Source: CBDHFQ01 sp965262565
GTDB taxonomy: Bacteria; Bacteroidota; Bacteroidia; J057
DNA: 64,000 bases
NCBI GenBank assembly: GCA_965262565.1
Contig: CBDHFQ010000005.1
Location: forward strand, 248,001-312,000
Direction: 5' to 3'
The notes under the pieces were generated by a model that made no database searches, was not told the DNA's origin, and saw nothing but the letters and a program-made list of their open reading frames with translations. Position 1 is the first letter of the stretch; each line of letters opens with the position of its first letter. The position numbers and the translations under genes are program-made. This document shows positions 42,852 to 52,510 of the stretch, piece after piece.

Positions 42852-43232
42852 TTAAGGTACGACAGTTAGTACCTTTATCTTCTCTTTAGAACTATCCAAA
42901 GAGGAGGTTTGTTTTCCCCAACTGGAACCTTCAACCATCATTCCGATAATAAGCCAAACTACAAATGTAAACGGTATTAAAATAGTAATAATTAATCTTC
43001 TCACTTCGTGCTTGAGGTGCATGAAATAAGCCACAATGTAGAAAGCTTTAAACAGCGTTAATATGATAAAGAGTAGGTTCTTCATGAGCCTTCCTGTCTC
43101 AATATCCACCCCTATCGCCTCAGAAATACCTTCCCAGGTAAAAGCAATTAAGAATTCAAAAGCCGTAAGACCAGCCAATATCCAGGCTGTTCTAATAATT
43201 TCTGATCTTGCTTCAGCTCCTTCTGCAGCCAT
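42852..43232 (-). CDS. ctaF: Cytochrome c oxidase subunit IV family protein
   Basis: The 126-residue inner-membrane protein has three predicted helices (about 10-30, 45-70, 78-98: WILAGLTAFEFLIAFTW, NLLFIILTLFKAFYIVAYFM, IITILIPFTFVVWLIIGMMV). This is the pattern of prokaryotic subunit IV, a small structural subunit of caa3-type oxidase. YFMHLKHE after TM2 is typical. It follows the subunit III gene by 39 bases. Confidence 0.88.
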   Translation of the reverse strand: MAAEGAEARSEIIRTAWILAGLTAFEFLIAFTWEGISEAIGVDIETGRLMKNLLFIILTLFKAFYIVAYFMHLKHEVRRLIITILIPFTFVVWLIIGMMVEGSSWGKQTSSLDSSKEKIKVLTVVP

Positions 43233-43271
43233 ATGATTAAGATTTAGTAGGTGTCTAAAATAAATAAGAAG

Positions 43272-44219
43272 TTATACCAGATAAAAGAAGGTAAATACAA
43301 ATACCCAAACAAGATCCACAAAGTGCCAATATAAACCGATTTTTTCTACCATCTCATAATGCCCTCTTCTTTCATACACGCCCTTATTCACATTTATTAA
43401 CAGAACCACTAATAAAACTACCCCGCTAAAAACGTGAGTTCCGTGAAATCCAGTAACAAAGAAGAATAGATCTGCGAAAGCTGGAGGGCCATATTCATTT
43501 GCTCTTAAATTAGCTCCTCCATGAGTTCGATAGACGTACTCATTTTCTGCGTTCTTAATTTCCCCTAATTCCTTTATTTTTTCGACATACTCAGTCTGTT
43601 GTATAAATTGGCCATCATTTGTTCTAAAACCTATAAGCTCACCATCATTTCCATATACATAAAAAGCCCTTAATCCATGGCCGTGATGATCATCATCATG
43701 TGAAGCTGCTGCTGCCGCCGCTTCTTCATCTGAATAAAGGAAGGCAAACTCATCCACAGGCAGTTCTACTGCTTTGTCTTCGAATCCGTGAATAAAATGA
43801 TACCACTCATATGCCTGACAAAGCAAAAATGCTGTTCCACCTATGATAGTTAAAAAGGTCCATTTTGCCACCTCTTTTTTTGATCTTCTATGGCCTGCTT
43901 CTACGGCAAGAACCATAGTTACACTACTTAAGATGAGTATAAAGGTCATGATACCTACAAAGACGAGAGGCAATTCTATGTGAAATAATTCATGTAAAAT
44001 AGGTACGTGGGTAAAAACTGCTTCGGGATTTGCCCAAGCTTGTGCTCCAACCTCTGAAATCGACCGAACTCTCAAAGCACCATAAGCAATTAGTAATGCG
44101 GAAAAGGTAAATGCGTCAGAAACCAAGAAAAACCACATCATTAATTTTCCATAACTGGCCTGGAAAATCGGTCGTTCTCCTTCGACTAATGCACGCTTGT
44201 CTACTGTAACGTCTGCCAT
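43272..44219 (-). CDS. ctaE: Cytochrome c oxidase subunit III (long form with His-rich insert)
   Basis: The 315-residue subunit has about seven transmembrane helices. WFFLVSDAFTFSALLIAYGA opens the protein, and FFVTGFHGTHVFSGVVLLVV plus YWHFVDLVWVFVFTFFY close it; the latter two are subunit III hallmarks. Between TM4 and TM5 an insertion of roughly 85 residues contains SHDDDHHGHG and a charged loop. The insert is exported or cytosolic depending on topology and could bind metal. Subunit III stabilises the oxidase core. A second, shorter subunit III homologue lies directly upstream (44298). Confidence 0.92.
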   Translation of the reverse strand: MADVTVDKRALVEGERPIFQASYGKLMMWFFLVSDAFTFSALLIAYGALRVRSISEVGAQAWANPEAVFTHVPILHELFHIELPLVFVGIMTFILILSSVTMVLAVEAGHRRSKKEVAKWTFLTIIGGTAFLLCQAYEWYHFIHGFEDKAVELPVDEFAFLYSDEEAAAAAASHDDDHHGHGLRAFYVYGNDGELIGFRTNDGQFIQQTEYVEKIKELGEIKNAENEYVYRTHGGANLRANEYGPPAFADLFFFVTGFHGTHVFSGVVLLVVLLINVNKGVYERRGHYEMVEKIGLYWHFVDLVWVFVFTFFYLV

Positions 44220-44297
44220 AAATTATTAAAATATATGAAGCAAATTTAATACAAATCTGTATCTCGACAAGTGAAAACCTAAAAAACTACCAGGATT

Positions 44298-44939
44298 TTA
44301 AATATATGTAAGCTGCGTATATAAGAAAACGATGTAAAGATAAATCCATAGTAATCCTAAAAAATGCCAAAATGTACCGGTAAGCTCAAAAGATAACACA
44401 TGCCCATCTGAATGCTTACCAGTTTTATCTAAACTCATTCGGAAGATCACCACTCCTACAGCAATCAATGCTGCGACAATATGTAAACCGTGTAAAGCTG
44501 CAATAACAATAATATAAGAGGCTGAATTATCTACACGAGTCGCATCAACAAGGGGTAATCCTGAATCATTTAACAATTCCCAAGCTCTTAACTGACCTAA
44601 TAAAAAAGCTACCCCCAAAATAAATGTCAATAATAACCCTATAATTGCTTTTTTATTTTCTCCCCTCCTAGCTGTCCAATAGGCAAACTGCATAGTAACA
44701 CTACTAAATATTACTACCATCAAGTTATAAAAAAAGGTTTCAGCGACAGGATTAGAATTAATATTGATCAAATCTATTAAAGTTCTGTCAACATTATCTA
44801 CAGCCCCAAGCCCGACAATGTAGGCACTCGTCAATCCCCCAAAAATCATCACTAAGGATAGGATAAAAATCCAAAGATTGAATCGGTAGGGATGAACGAT
44901 ATATCTTTTTTTTTCCATATGTATGTTAAATGTAGCCAT
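44298..44939 (-). CDS. Cytochrome c oxidase subunit III family protein (short form)
   Basis: The 213-residue protein has five transmembrane helices (for example FNLWIFILSLVMIFGGLTSA, ETFFYNLMVVIFSSVTMQFA, SYIIVIAALHGLHIVAALIA, GTFWHFLGLLWIYLYIVFLY). ALHGLHI and the final WHFLGLLWIYLYI match the heme-copper oxidase subunit III fold. It is a divergent paralogue of the next gene in the operon. Both copies are usually present in Bacteroidota caa3 clusters, and one may fill the role of an extra helix bundle. It lies 63 bases from ctaB. Confidence 0.85.
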   Translation of the reverse strand: MATFNIHMEKKRYIVHPYRFNLWIFILSLVMIFGGLTSAYIVGLGAVDNVDRTLIDLININSNPVAETFFYNLMVVIFSSVTMQFAYWTARRGENKKAIIGLLLTFILGVAFLLGQLRAWELLNDSGLPLVDATRVDNSASYIIVIAALHGLHIVAALIAVGVVIFRMSLDKTGKHSDGHVLSFELTGTFWHFLGLLWIYLYIVFLYTQLTYI

Positions 44940-45002
44940 AGCTTTTCACTCTATTATATGTAGTATACTAAAGGTCTTGTGTATGTTAGAATAATAATTA
45001 GC

Positions 45003-45890
45003 TTAAGCCCAAAGCATTACCGCCTGAATAACAGGAAGGTATATAAATGAAGCAAACATTAATCCTCTTGCAGCTCTTATGTCAAGAGTTTTGCGCAATT
45101 GCCATGCCGGGATAGCAAAAAGTAAACCAGCAACAACTAAAAGTGTTGCACTTAATTCGCCAATCATTTCAGCCTGAAATGGAAACCAAGCCATAGGGAT
45201 TAAGCAGATAGTGTAGATAAAGATGAGATTTGCACAACTTTGACTTTTTCCATCCGAAGTAGGTAACATCTTAAATCCAGCCTTCTTGTAATCCTCATCC
45301 AATTGCCACGCTATTGCCCAAAAATGAGGAAACTGCCAGAAAAACTGTATCATAAATAATATCCATCCTTCTAAACCGATATGACCGGTGTATGCAACCC
45401 ATCCAATTAAGGGAGGTAAGGCTCCTGGAATAGCTCCGACAAAAACGGAGAAAGGAGATATTCGCTTCATTGGAGTATATACAAACGCATACGATAGTAA
45501 TGCTATGATGCCCAAGAGAGCTGTTGGGAGGTTAAAAAAATATCCAAGGATACCTATTCCTCCAATCATTAACAAAATAGCATATATAAGCGCTTCATTA
45601 ACAGATAACAATCCTAGGGGTAAAGGACGACCTGAAGTACGTTTCATCATGGAATCGTACTCTCTTTCAAATATTTGGTTCAAAACATTTGATGATCCTG
45701 TAACCATAATTCCTCCAAGGCTCAACAGAATTAAATGAACCAAACTTATATCTGCTCCAGCTGCCATAGCATATCCAAATGAAGCGGAAACGCTTACAAG
45801 TGAAGTAAGCCTTAACTTCAATAGATCAATGAAGGCTTTTACTTTGGTAGCATGTGATATTTTATATGTTACAGCGTCTCTAACAATCAT
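45003..45890 (-). CDS. ctaB: Protoheme IX farnesyltransferase (heme O synthase)
   Basis: The 295-residue UbiA-family integral membrane prenyltransferase has about nine helices. The Asp-rich motif is NVLNQIFEREYDSMMKRTSG (NxxxDxxxD-like), followed by RPLPLG. The second motif region is WQLDEDYKKAGFKMLPTSDG. It adds the farnesyl group to protoheme to give heme O, which CtaA converts to heme A for the oxidase encoded alongside. The gene follows ctaA by 57 bases. Confidence 0.95.
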   Translation of the reverse strand: MIVRDAVTYKISHATKVKAFIDLLKLRLTSLVSVSASFGYAMAAGADISLVHLILLSLGGIMVTGSSNVLNQIFEREYDSMMKRTSGRPLPLGLLSVNEALIYAILLMIGGIGILGYFFNLPTALLGIIALLSYAFVYTPMKRISPFSVFVGAIPGALPPLIGWVAYTGHIGLEGWILFMIQFFWQFPHFWAIAWQLDEDYKKAGFKMLPTSDGKSQSCANLIFIYTICLIPMAWFPFQAEMIGELSATLLVVAGLLFAIPAWQLRKTLDIRAARGLMFASFIYLPVIQAVMLWA

Positions 45891-45947
45891 TTTTCGTTTA
45901 AAATCAATTATTTATTACCAATAATCAAACATTAATATCTTTATGAA

Positions 45948-46946
45948 CTATGCCTGTACTTTTTTTCGCCAAAAGTATATAACTCCAAGTAACGCATAAC
46001 CTGTACCAAACATTAAGGTAGCCAATAATAAGTGCATAGGCTGTGCCCATTCAGGAATATGAAAATGATGCATAGTAATTCCCAGAATAATTTCCCCTCC
46101 TAAACAAGTCCATAATGCAAGCAGTAATCCTTTCACAAGTTTATCCCTTAGCCATTCTTTTAACAGATAAGTCCAGCCTGAAAGCGCCAACACTATTAAA
46201 TAATAAAAGTATTTATGAATGTAATAAACTCCTTCAAGCTGGGATATCCAAAGTTCTCTTTGCTCTCCTAAGAAGGATTTCGAAATAATATCTATTTGCT
46301 CTCTTACCTGGGTTCCCAGGATAATTTGGATGACCAACATCAAAAGGAAAATAATTCCCGAAGCCCAGACCCACGCACTATTTTCTGGAATAAATGGCAA
46401 TCGTTGCAATATTCCCCATCGGTTACCTACCAGAAATGCTGAAATAAAAATTCCCAGAATCAGCATGGCAATGACCATGTGAACTGAAATCATCCCTGTA
46501 TGCAAATTCGTTCTCACCACATACGCTCCGATGCCTCCTTGAACGAGAATCATAATAAATCCTGCAAAGGATAAAATGAACGCATATTTGTAAGATGTTT
46601 TCCTAAGTGGAAAACTTAAAACTAGGGTAATCAATGCCAATAGACCAATCAGTGCACCTATCAACCGATTGATGTATTCTATCCAGGTATGGTAGACATT
46701 AAAGGAGGTGTCGGAGTAACCTCTGTCCTTATAAATTTCTTGATAATTTTCTGGCAATTGACTTACATCTGTAGGAGGGATCCACATTCCAAAACACTTG
46801 GGCCAATCTGGACATCCCATACCAGAACCAGTCATCCGCACCATTGCCCCAACCCATATTAAAAAAACAACAGCACATACCGTTATCAGAGCACTTAAGC
46901 GAAAACGAGAAACGGTGGGTGCTGTTGTTTGATGAAATTCTTTCAC
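45948..46946 (-). CDS. ctaA: Heme A synthase (COX15/CtaA family)
   Basis: The 332-residue membrane enzyme has eight helices. VRMTGSGMGCPDWPKCFGMW is the typical N-terminal loop with a cysteine pair, and heme-ligand histidines occur in YHTWIEYINR, NLHTGMISVHM, YIHKYFYYLIV and PMHLLLATLMFG. It oxidises the C8 methyl of heme O to a formyl group. Translation starts with GTG (46944-46946), directly abutting the TAG stop of ctaD with no intergenic base, so translational coupling is likely. Confidence 0.94.
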   Translation of the reverse strand: MKEFHQTTAPTVSRFRLSALITVCAVVFLIWVGAMVRMTGSGMGCPDWPKCFGMWIPPTDVSQLPENYQEIYKDRGYSDTSFNVYHTWIEYINRLIGALIGLLALITLVLSFPLRKTSYKYAFILSFAGFIMILVQGGIGAYVVRTNLHTGMISVHMVIAMLILGIFISAFLVGNRWGILQRLPFIPENSAWVWASGIIFLLMLVIQIILGTQVREQIDIISKSFLGEQRELWISQLEGVYYIHKYFYYLIVLALSGWTYLLKEWLRDKLVKGLLLALWTCLGGEIILGITMHHFHIPEWAQPMHLLLATLMFGTGYALLGVIYFWRKKVQA

Positions 46947-48887
46947 CTATTCTATATCTTTTTCCTGTTTTTGTATTTCAATATCTACTCGAGGTTGAAT
47001 TTTTTCAGGCTCATGAGAAGGAGGCCTGAAACCTTCTTCCCATTCAACTTCCTCATCTGAAAAATGCTGTGGAATGAAATCTTCTTTAGCTCCTGGTACA
47101 CTGTAGTCATAAGGCCAACGATGAACCTTCGGAATTTCTCCGGGCCAGTTTCCATGTCCAGCATTTTGTGGAGCAGTCCATTCTAAGGTATTTGCATTCC
47201 ATGGATTCATAGAACCTACTTTACCAAAGAAAATGCTATAAAAGAAGTTGTATAAGAAAAATAACTGACCAACAAATCCCAGGATAGCTGAAATGGTTAT
47301 GAACGATTGTAGATCTGCAAATCCACTGGTAAATTCAAATGCTGTGAAACTGTAATAGTGTCTTGGTACACCACCCATTCCCATATAATGCATTGGAAAG
47401 AAAACAAAGTATAATGAAATAAAAGTAAACCAGAAGTGGATATACCCTAATCTTGCATTCATCATTCTACCACCAAACATTCGTGGGAACCATTGATAAA
47501 CACCTGCAAAAAATCCTAGTGCAGAAGCACTACCCATAACAAGGTGGAAGTGAGCAGTTACAAAGTATGTATCGTGTAGCGGAATATCCAAAGCGGAATT
47601 TCCTAAGAAGATTCCTGTTATCCCTCCCGTAATGAAAAAGGATACCAATGCAATAGCAAATAACATCGGGGGAGTAAACTGAATGTTTCCTTTCCACAGA
47701 GTGGTTATATAATTAAATGCTTTTATCGCAGAAGGTACAGCAATAACCAGTGTAAATAGCATGAAGACTGTTCCAAGGAATGGGTTCATACCACTAACGA
47801 ACATGTGATGTGCCCATACAATGAATGAGAGAATGGCTATACCTAGCATAGAGGCTACCATAGCCTTATATCCAAAAATTGGTTTCCTTGCATGAACAGA
47901 TACAATTTCCGAAGTCATCCCTAATGCAGGAAGTAGTACAATATACACCTCCGGATGACCTAAAAACCAGAATAAATGCTGGAATAGTACAGGACTCCCA
48001 CCTTTGTAATGAAGTAGCTCTCCACCAATATATATATCTGATAAATAAAAGCTTGTTCCCAAAAGTCTATCAAACATCAACAACAAACTAGCAGAAAATA
48101 ATACTGGGAAAGATAATACTGCAATGATGGCAGTTAAAAAGAAAGCCCAGATGGTTAGTGGCAATCTGTCCATTGACATACCTTCCGTACGAAGGTTTAG
48201 TACAGTAGTAATATAGTTGATTGATCCTAATAGAGAGGATACAATGAATAATGCCATGGCTATTAACCAAAGAGACATTCCTAAGCCAGAACCTGGAATA
48301 GCTTGCGGTAAGGCACTCAGCGGAGGATAAATTGTCCAACCACCAGAGGCAGGACCACTATAAACAAATAGCGAGACAACCATGACAACTGAGGATGCAA
48401 AAAAGAACCAGTAGGATAGCATGTTCATAAATCCCGAAGCCATATCTCTTGCGCCTATCTGCAATGGAATCAACAGGTTACTAAATGTACCACTCAGCCC
48501 TGCTGTCAATACGAAAAACACCATAAACGTTCCATGCATGGTAACTAATGCAAGGTAAAATCCAGGGTCTAGTTTTCCATCAGGTGCCCACTTACCTAAC
48601 AGCGTTTCCAAGATGGCAAAGCTTGTGTCAGGAAAAGCTAGTTGTAATCTGAAGAGTGTAGACATCCCTATCCCAAGTATTGCCATAATAATACCCGTAA
48701 TCAGAAATTGCTTGGATATCATCTTATGGTCAGTACTAAAGATATATTTAGAGACAAAAGTCTCTTCGTGATGATGGTGATCGTGATGATCATGATGACC
48801 ATTTCCACCATCGTGGTCATGATCATGAGCCAGATCGGGGAAATTGCCTTGCTCCAGTTCATGGGGCTGTAAAGTTCCTTCTGCCAT
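46947..48887 (-). CDS. ctaD: Cytochrome c oxidase subunit I
   Basis: The 646-residue heme-copper oxidase catalytic subunit has about 13 helices. HPEVYIVLLPALGM holds the CuB histidine and cross-linked tyrosine, VWAHHMF holds further CuB ligands, and HFHLVMGSA holds the heme a3/a ligands. The N-terminus carries a His/Asp-rich stretch (about residues 20-42, HDHDHDGGNGHHDHHDHHHH) before the first helix, a feature that also appears in ActF and subunit III. It reduces O2 to water and pumps protons. It is followed by ctaA with no gap and preceded by ctaC (80 bases). Confidence 0.97.
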   Translation of the reverse strand: MAEGTLQPHELEQGNFPDLAHDHDHDGGNGHHDHHDHHHHEETFVSKYIFSTDHKMISKQFLITGIIMAILGIGMSTLFRLQLAFPDTSFAILETLLGKWAPDGKLDPGFYLALVTMHGTFMVFFVLTAGLSGTFSNLLIPLQIGARDMASGFMNMLSYWFFFASSVVMVVSLFVYSGPASGGWTIYPPLSALPQAIPGSGLGMSLWLIAMALFIVSSLLGSINYITTVLNLRTEGMSMDRLPLTIWAFFLTAIIAVLSFPVLFSASLLLMFDRLLGTSFYLSDIYIGGELLHYKGGSPVLFQHLFWFLGHPEVYIVLLPALGMTSEIVSVHARKPIFGYKAMVASMLGIAILSFIVWAHHMFVSGMNPFLGTVFMLFTLVIAVPSAIKAFNYITTLWKGNIQFTPPMLFAIALVSFFITGGITGIFLGNSALDIPLHDTYFVTAHFHLVMGSASALGFFAGVYQWFPRMFGGRMMNARLGYIHFWFTFISLYFVFFPMHYMGMGGVPRHYYSFTAFEFTSGFADLQSFITISAILGFVGQLFFLYNFFYSIFFGKVGSMNPWNANTLEWTAPQNAGHGNWPGEIPKVHRWPYDYSVPGAKEDFIPQHFSDEEVEWEEGFRPPSHEPEKIQPRVDIEIQKQEKDIE

Positions 48888-48967
48888 CTTTATAATTGTT
48901 TAGTTAGTTCTTAGTTGGATATAAATTGTATTAGTTCAACTTGGTTATATAGATATAGTTTTCCCTA

Positions 48968-50050
48968 TTAGTTGTTTCTTTCAGCAACTAATTCATTTTT
49001 TTCTGCTAATTTCTTATCGTTTTCTTCAATTCTAGCTGAGATAGCCGCCGCTTCATCAGGATTAGCTTCGCGCCAAGTAGCGTAGAATGGTTTCTGTTGA
49101 TTTAACCATTCTTGATATTTTGCCATTGATTCCACGACTACTTCAACTCTCATGTTCCAGTGGGCAGCACCACAAATTTGTTGACAAGACATTTCATAGT
49201 TGAAATCTGGATCTTGTCTATCTTCGCGCATTTCAGCAGTAGTTTTTATTGGAGTAAACCAAAAACTTGTAGGCATTCCAGGAACTGCATCCATTTTCAC
49301 TCTAAAATGAGGCAGAGTAGCACTGTGCAACACATCCCTGGATCTAATATTCATTTTAACAGGTACGCCGACAGGAAGATGAATTTCTCTGGTAATTATA
49401 TCATCATGACCGCGTTTATCTTCAAAATTGAATCCAATTTCATTTCCAGAAGCATCATTAATGTATTGTGTACTTGCGTATCCGAATTCGTTATCAGCAC
49501 CTGGATATCTGACAGTCCAAGCAAATTGCTTACCGTTAACCTCAAACTGGATAGCATCTTCCGGGGCTTCCCTCATGGTAGCATGCCAGGTAATGACTCC
49601 ATCAAATACAAGAAGTGTAAGTACAATAGCTGGAATTACAGTCCAAATCATTTCCAGCTTATTGTTATGAGGATAAAATAGTGCTTTCCTTCCAGGCTTG
49701 GCACGATATCTCCACGAATAGTAAAATAATAATACATTAGTAACCACAACTACAAAAATGGTTACATACATCGTATTCCAAAACATTCTGTCAATTTCAA
49801 CGCCGTGTTCAGATGCAGGATTGAATACCAATATATAGAGGTCTGACCAGGCAGCGGAAGAAATAAATGCTGCTATCAATCCTCCAATACAAAATATCAT
49901 AAAAAGAGTAGGATTAATACTATTTGGATTCCAGTTAGCGAAAGGATCTATTTCCTTCAACTTGAAAACCAAATACATATTCACACATACTAGTATGAAA
50001 ATTAAACCTAACAGCGCTTGGGCTAGTGTAATTAACACTTGTGGATCCAT
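48968..50050 (-). CDS. ctaC: Cytochrome c oxidase subunit II (CuA subunit)
   Basis: The 360-residue subunit has three hydrophobic N-terminal helices (about 5-30, 48-72, 92-110) and a periplasmic cupredoxin domain. The CuA site is seen in RDVLHSATLPHFRVKMDAVP (first histidine) and EMSCQQICGAAHWNMRVEV (CxxxC, His, Met). It accepts electrons from ACIII via cytochrome c and passes them to heme a. No cytochrome c domain is fused. A charged Lys/Glu-rich tail follows. It lies 154 bases after actF, probably in the same transcript. Confidence 0.96.
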   Translation of the reverse strand: MDPQVLITLAQALLGLIFILVCVNMYLVFKLKEIDPFANWNPNSINPTLFMIFCIGGLIAAFISSAAWSDLYILVFNPASEHGVEIDRMFWNTMYVTIFVVVVTNVLLFYYSWRYRAKPGRKALFYPHNNKLEMIWTVIPAIVLTLLVFDGVITWHATMREAPEDAIQFEVNGKQFAWTVRYPGADNEFGYASTQYINDASGNEIGFNFEDKRGHDDIITREIHLPVGVPVKMNIRSRDVLHSATLPHFRVKMDAVPGMPTSFWFTPIKTTAEMREDRQDPDFNYEMSCQQICGAAHWNMRVEVVVESMAKYQEWLNQQKPFYATWREANPDEAAAISARIEENDKKLAEKNELVAERNN

Positions 50051-50204
50051 ATCTGGTAAATATATTATAATCTATCGAACTTTCAAAAGTTACTGAAACA
50101 TTATAAATATAACGATTCTTCTTAACTATTGTTGAGCAAAAATAAATGAAAAATCAGATATATACTATTCTTAATTTGTTATGGTTTCAAATGTAATACT
50201 TAAC

Positions 50205-51668
50205 CTACACTGGGCCTGTAGTATGATGAAGACTTTCATCAAGATAGGGATGATTAATAGGTACAAGATTAGCTTTTGAAAGCGAGTTGAACACTACAAG
50301 TAGGAATAAACCTGCAAAGAGTGCAAAAAAGCCAATCTCGATAAATCCAACCTGCCCAAACTGAAACATAGTTCCCGGCATAATCATTTGAAATAAATCA
50401 TTCCAGTGCCCAATCAACAATAGTATAGAAACAGGTACAAATACTTTGGGATTTCTTCTGGCGTCTCTCATGATCAATCCAAAGAATGGTATGATGAAAC
50501 ACAGAATCAGATTCACATAAAAATTGAAACTGTACCCTAAGTATTCAGGACTATCGGTGATGTAGCGCTTGACAAAATAAATTCCTTCCTCTGGTATGTT
50601 AGAATACCATATTAATAAGAATTGAGATAACCAGATATAAGCCCAAAATATTGAGAATCCCAAAGTATAAGTATTTATGTCTTGTAGGTGAGAAGCATTG
50701 ACATACTTCATATATCCTTGCCCTTTGAGATAATTTGCAATCAATGCCATGGTAGCCATTGCTGAGGCCATAGATCCTGCAAAGACATATACCCCAAAAA
50801 TGGTACTGAACCAGTGTGGTTCTAAGGATTTAATCCAATCTATTGCAAAAAGAGAGTATGTAATCGCAAAAATAACGACGAAAGCTGCTGAAATACCTAA
50901 TGCCTTATTAAAGTAAGTCAAACCTCCATTACTATCTTCCTCAAGAGATAACTTTCTGATTCTCCAGGCAACGAATGACCAGATCCCAAAGAATAATACT
51001 GTTCTAATTGAAAAGAAAGGCCAATTTAAATATGCACGCTTTTTATCAATTAACTCATCTACTCCGGGTTCAATGATCAGCCATTCATAGACCTGATTCA
51101 TAAAAGCCAACATTATCAGAAATCCTATCGCTCCAAAAGGAACCCAGGAAAACATTGCCTCAGGTATTCTTTTAATAGCCGTATGCCAACCTGAATTACC
51201 TACTCTATGAACAGTCAGGAAGAATAGAGCTCCCATGGCTAAAGTCATAAAGTAGATAAGATTGAGAAGATATCCTGATAAAATTCGGGTAGTACGGGTC
51301 GGAGCGTGATGTCCATGGTCTCCATGACTCTCTCCTGCTGTTTCATGTCCGTGTCCACTCTCTCCATGACCTGCATCAGACGAATGGGAATCCTCAGTAT
51401 GACTTTCCCCTTCTTCATGTCCATCCTCACCATGTTCATCTTGCTGAGGAATATCTGCTACAGGAACAACATAAGTTTCTTCTTGAATGATCCCGTGATC
51501 ACCATGGCTGGAATCTTCATGTCCGTAAGTACTTTTAGAAAGGAATCCCCCAATAATGATCAAGAGTATTCCAATCCCAATTAGCCCATATGAAAGATTC
51601 CTTAATCGAGGAGGAATATTAAACCTTTCAATAAGCTCTTCTTTACTAAAATGATGTGTATCTGCCAA
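50205..51668 (-). CDS. actF: ACIII quinone-binding subunit ActF
   Basis: The 487-residue membrane protein has about ten helices and corresponds to the second, NrfD-like quinol-binding subunit of alternative complex III. Residues 55-120 form an exported or loop region very rich in His, Glu, Asp and Ser (for example HGEDGHEEGESHTEDSHSSD), an unusual insert that may bind metal ions. Translation starts with TTG at 51668 (MADTHHFSKEEL). Upstream in-frame codons offer no ATG. It follows actE by 31 bases and precedes ctaC. Confidence 0.9.
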   Translation of the reverse strand: MADTHHFSKEELIERFNIPPRLRNLSYGLIGIGILLIIIGGFLSKSTYGHEDSSHGDHGIIQEETYVVPVADIPQQDEHGEDGHEEGESHTEDSHSSDAGHGESGHGHETAGESHGDHGHHAPTRTTRILSGYLLNLIYFMTLAMGALFFLTVHRVGNSGWHTAIKRIPEAMFSWVPFGAIGFLIMLAFMNQVYEWLIIEPGVDELIDKKRAYLNWPFFSIRTVLFFGIWSFVAWRIRKLSLEEDSNGGLTYFNKALGISAAFVVIFAITYSLFAIDWIKSLEPHWFSTIFGVYVFAGSMASAMATMALIANYLKGQGYMKYVNASHLQDINTYTLGFSIFWAYIWLSQFLLIWYSNIPEEGIYFVKRYITDSPEYLGYSFNFYVNLILCFIIPFFGLIMRDARRNPKVFVPVSILLLIGHWNDLFQMIMPGTMFQFGQVGFIEIGFFALFAGLFLLVVFNSLSKANLVPINHPYLDESLHHTTGPV

Positions 51669-51699
51669 TTTCGTAAATTTTTTAAGTGAACATTATTTC

Positions 51700-52506
51700 T
51701 TATCGGCTAGACGCAACCGCCTTCTCAGAAGTTGATGAAGTAACTTGATCTTTTTCTGTAGAGGTATTAGCCTTAGATATCAATTTATCCTGAGTAGAGG
51801 TTGATGACGAATTAATATTTGCCTGTGCTCCTGAATTACCTACTTTTTGAAACTCCTGTATATAACAAATAACCTCCCAACGCTCTTTGGGAGTTAGTTG
51901 ATAAGCATATCCTCCCATTACACCTTTTCCATAAGTAATGGAGAAGAACATTTTTCCTGGAGGTAAATTTTTATGTGCATCGTCATTATAGGCAGGAACT
52001 CCGGCAAAAACACCAGAAGTAACCAGATTCCCTTGTCCCATCCCATTAGGGCCATGACACATAATACAAAATCTTTCATAATGAGTTTTACCCTTCTCGA
52101 AGGTTAATTCAGTACAGTTATAAGGATCGTCATTCCTCAATGAGTTGTCTAATGGGCTATCATTAAAATGAATTCCTGCACTATCATAAGCTTCTGGTGT
52201 ATTGGGATAGTGAAAGGGAACGTATTCTTCGCTTTTATACCAAGCTTCATAAGTTCTGGGAACAGTACCTTCCGGAGCATCTTGCATGGAGAGTCCATTA
52301 TCAAAAATATCATTCTTGGCTGTTTCGGTTCCTCCATTATCTTCTACCGTTTGAGAATATGGTTCAAGCGGCAAAGACTCATACATGTTGGGTGCGAATA
52401 CTTTATTTCGTTCAGACTTATCATTATAGCCATAATAACATCCATTGAACCCAACACTCAATAGAAATAAGCCTATGACAAAGTTTATTCTATGGAATTT
52501 ATTCAT
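51700..52506 (-). CDS. actE: ACIII monoheme cytochrome c lipoprotein ActE
   Basis: The 268-residue lipoprotein (lipobox LLSVGFNGC) has one cytochrome c domain with CIMCHGPNG as heme site and a distal methionine likely in GVMGGYAYQLTPKERW. The C-terminus is Ser/Thr/Lys-rich and low-complexity. ActE passes electrons from the ACIII core towards the oxidase. Several in-frame starts exist (52554, 52518, 52506). I chose ATG 52506 for the best signal peptide. ATG 52518 would overlap the actD stop. Confidence 0.88.
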   Translation of the reverse strand: MNKFHRINFVIGLFLLSVGFNGCYYGYNDKSERNKVFAPNMYESLPLEPYSQTVEDNGGTETAKNDIFDNGLSMQDAPEGTVPRTYEAWYKSEEYVPFHYPNTPEAYDSAGIHFNDSPLDNSLRNDDPYNCTELTFEKGKTHYERFCIMCHGPNGMGQGNLVTSGVFAGVPAYNDDAHKNLPPGKMFFSITYGKGVMGGYAYQLTPKERWEVICYIQEFQKVGNSGAQANINSSSTSTQDKLISKANTSTEKDQVTSSTSEKAVASSR

Positions 52507-52510
52507 TTTA

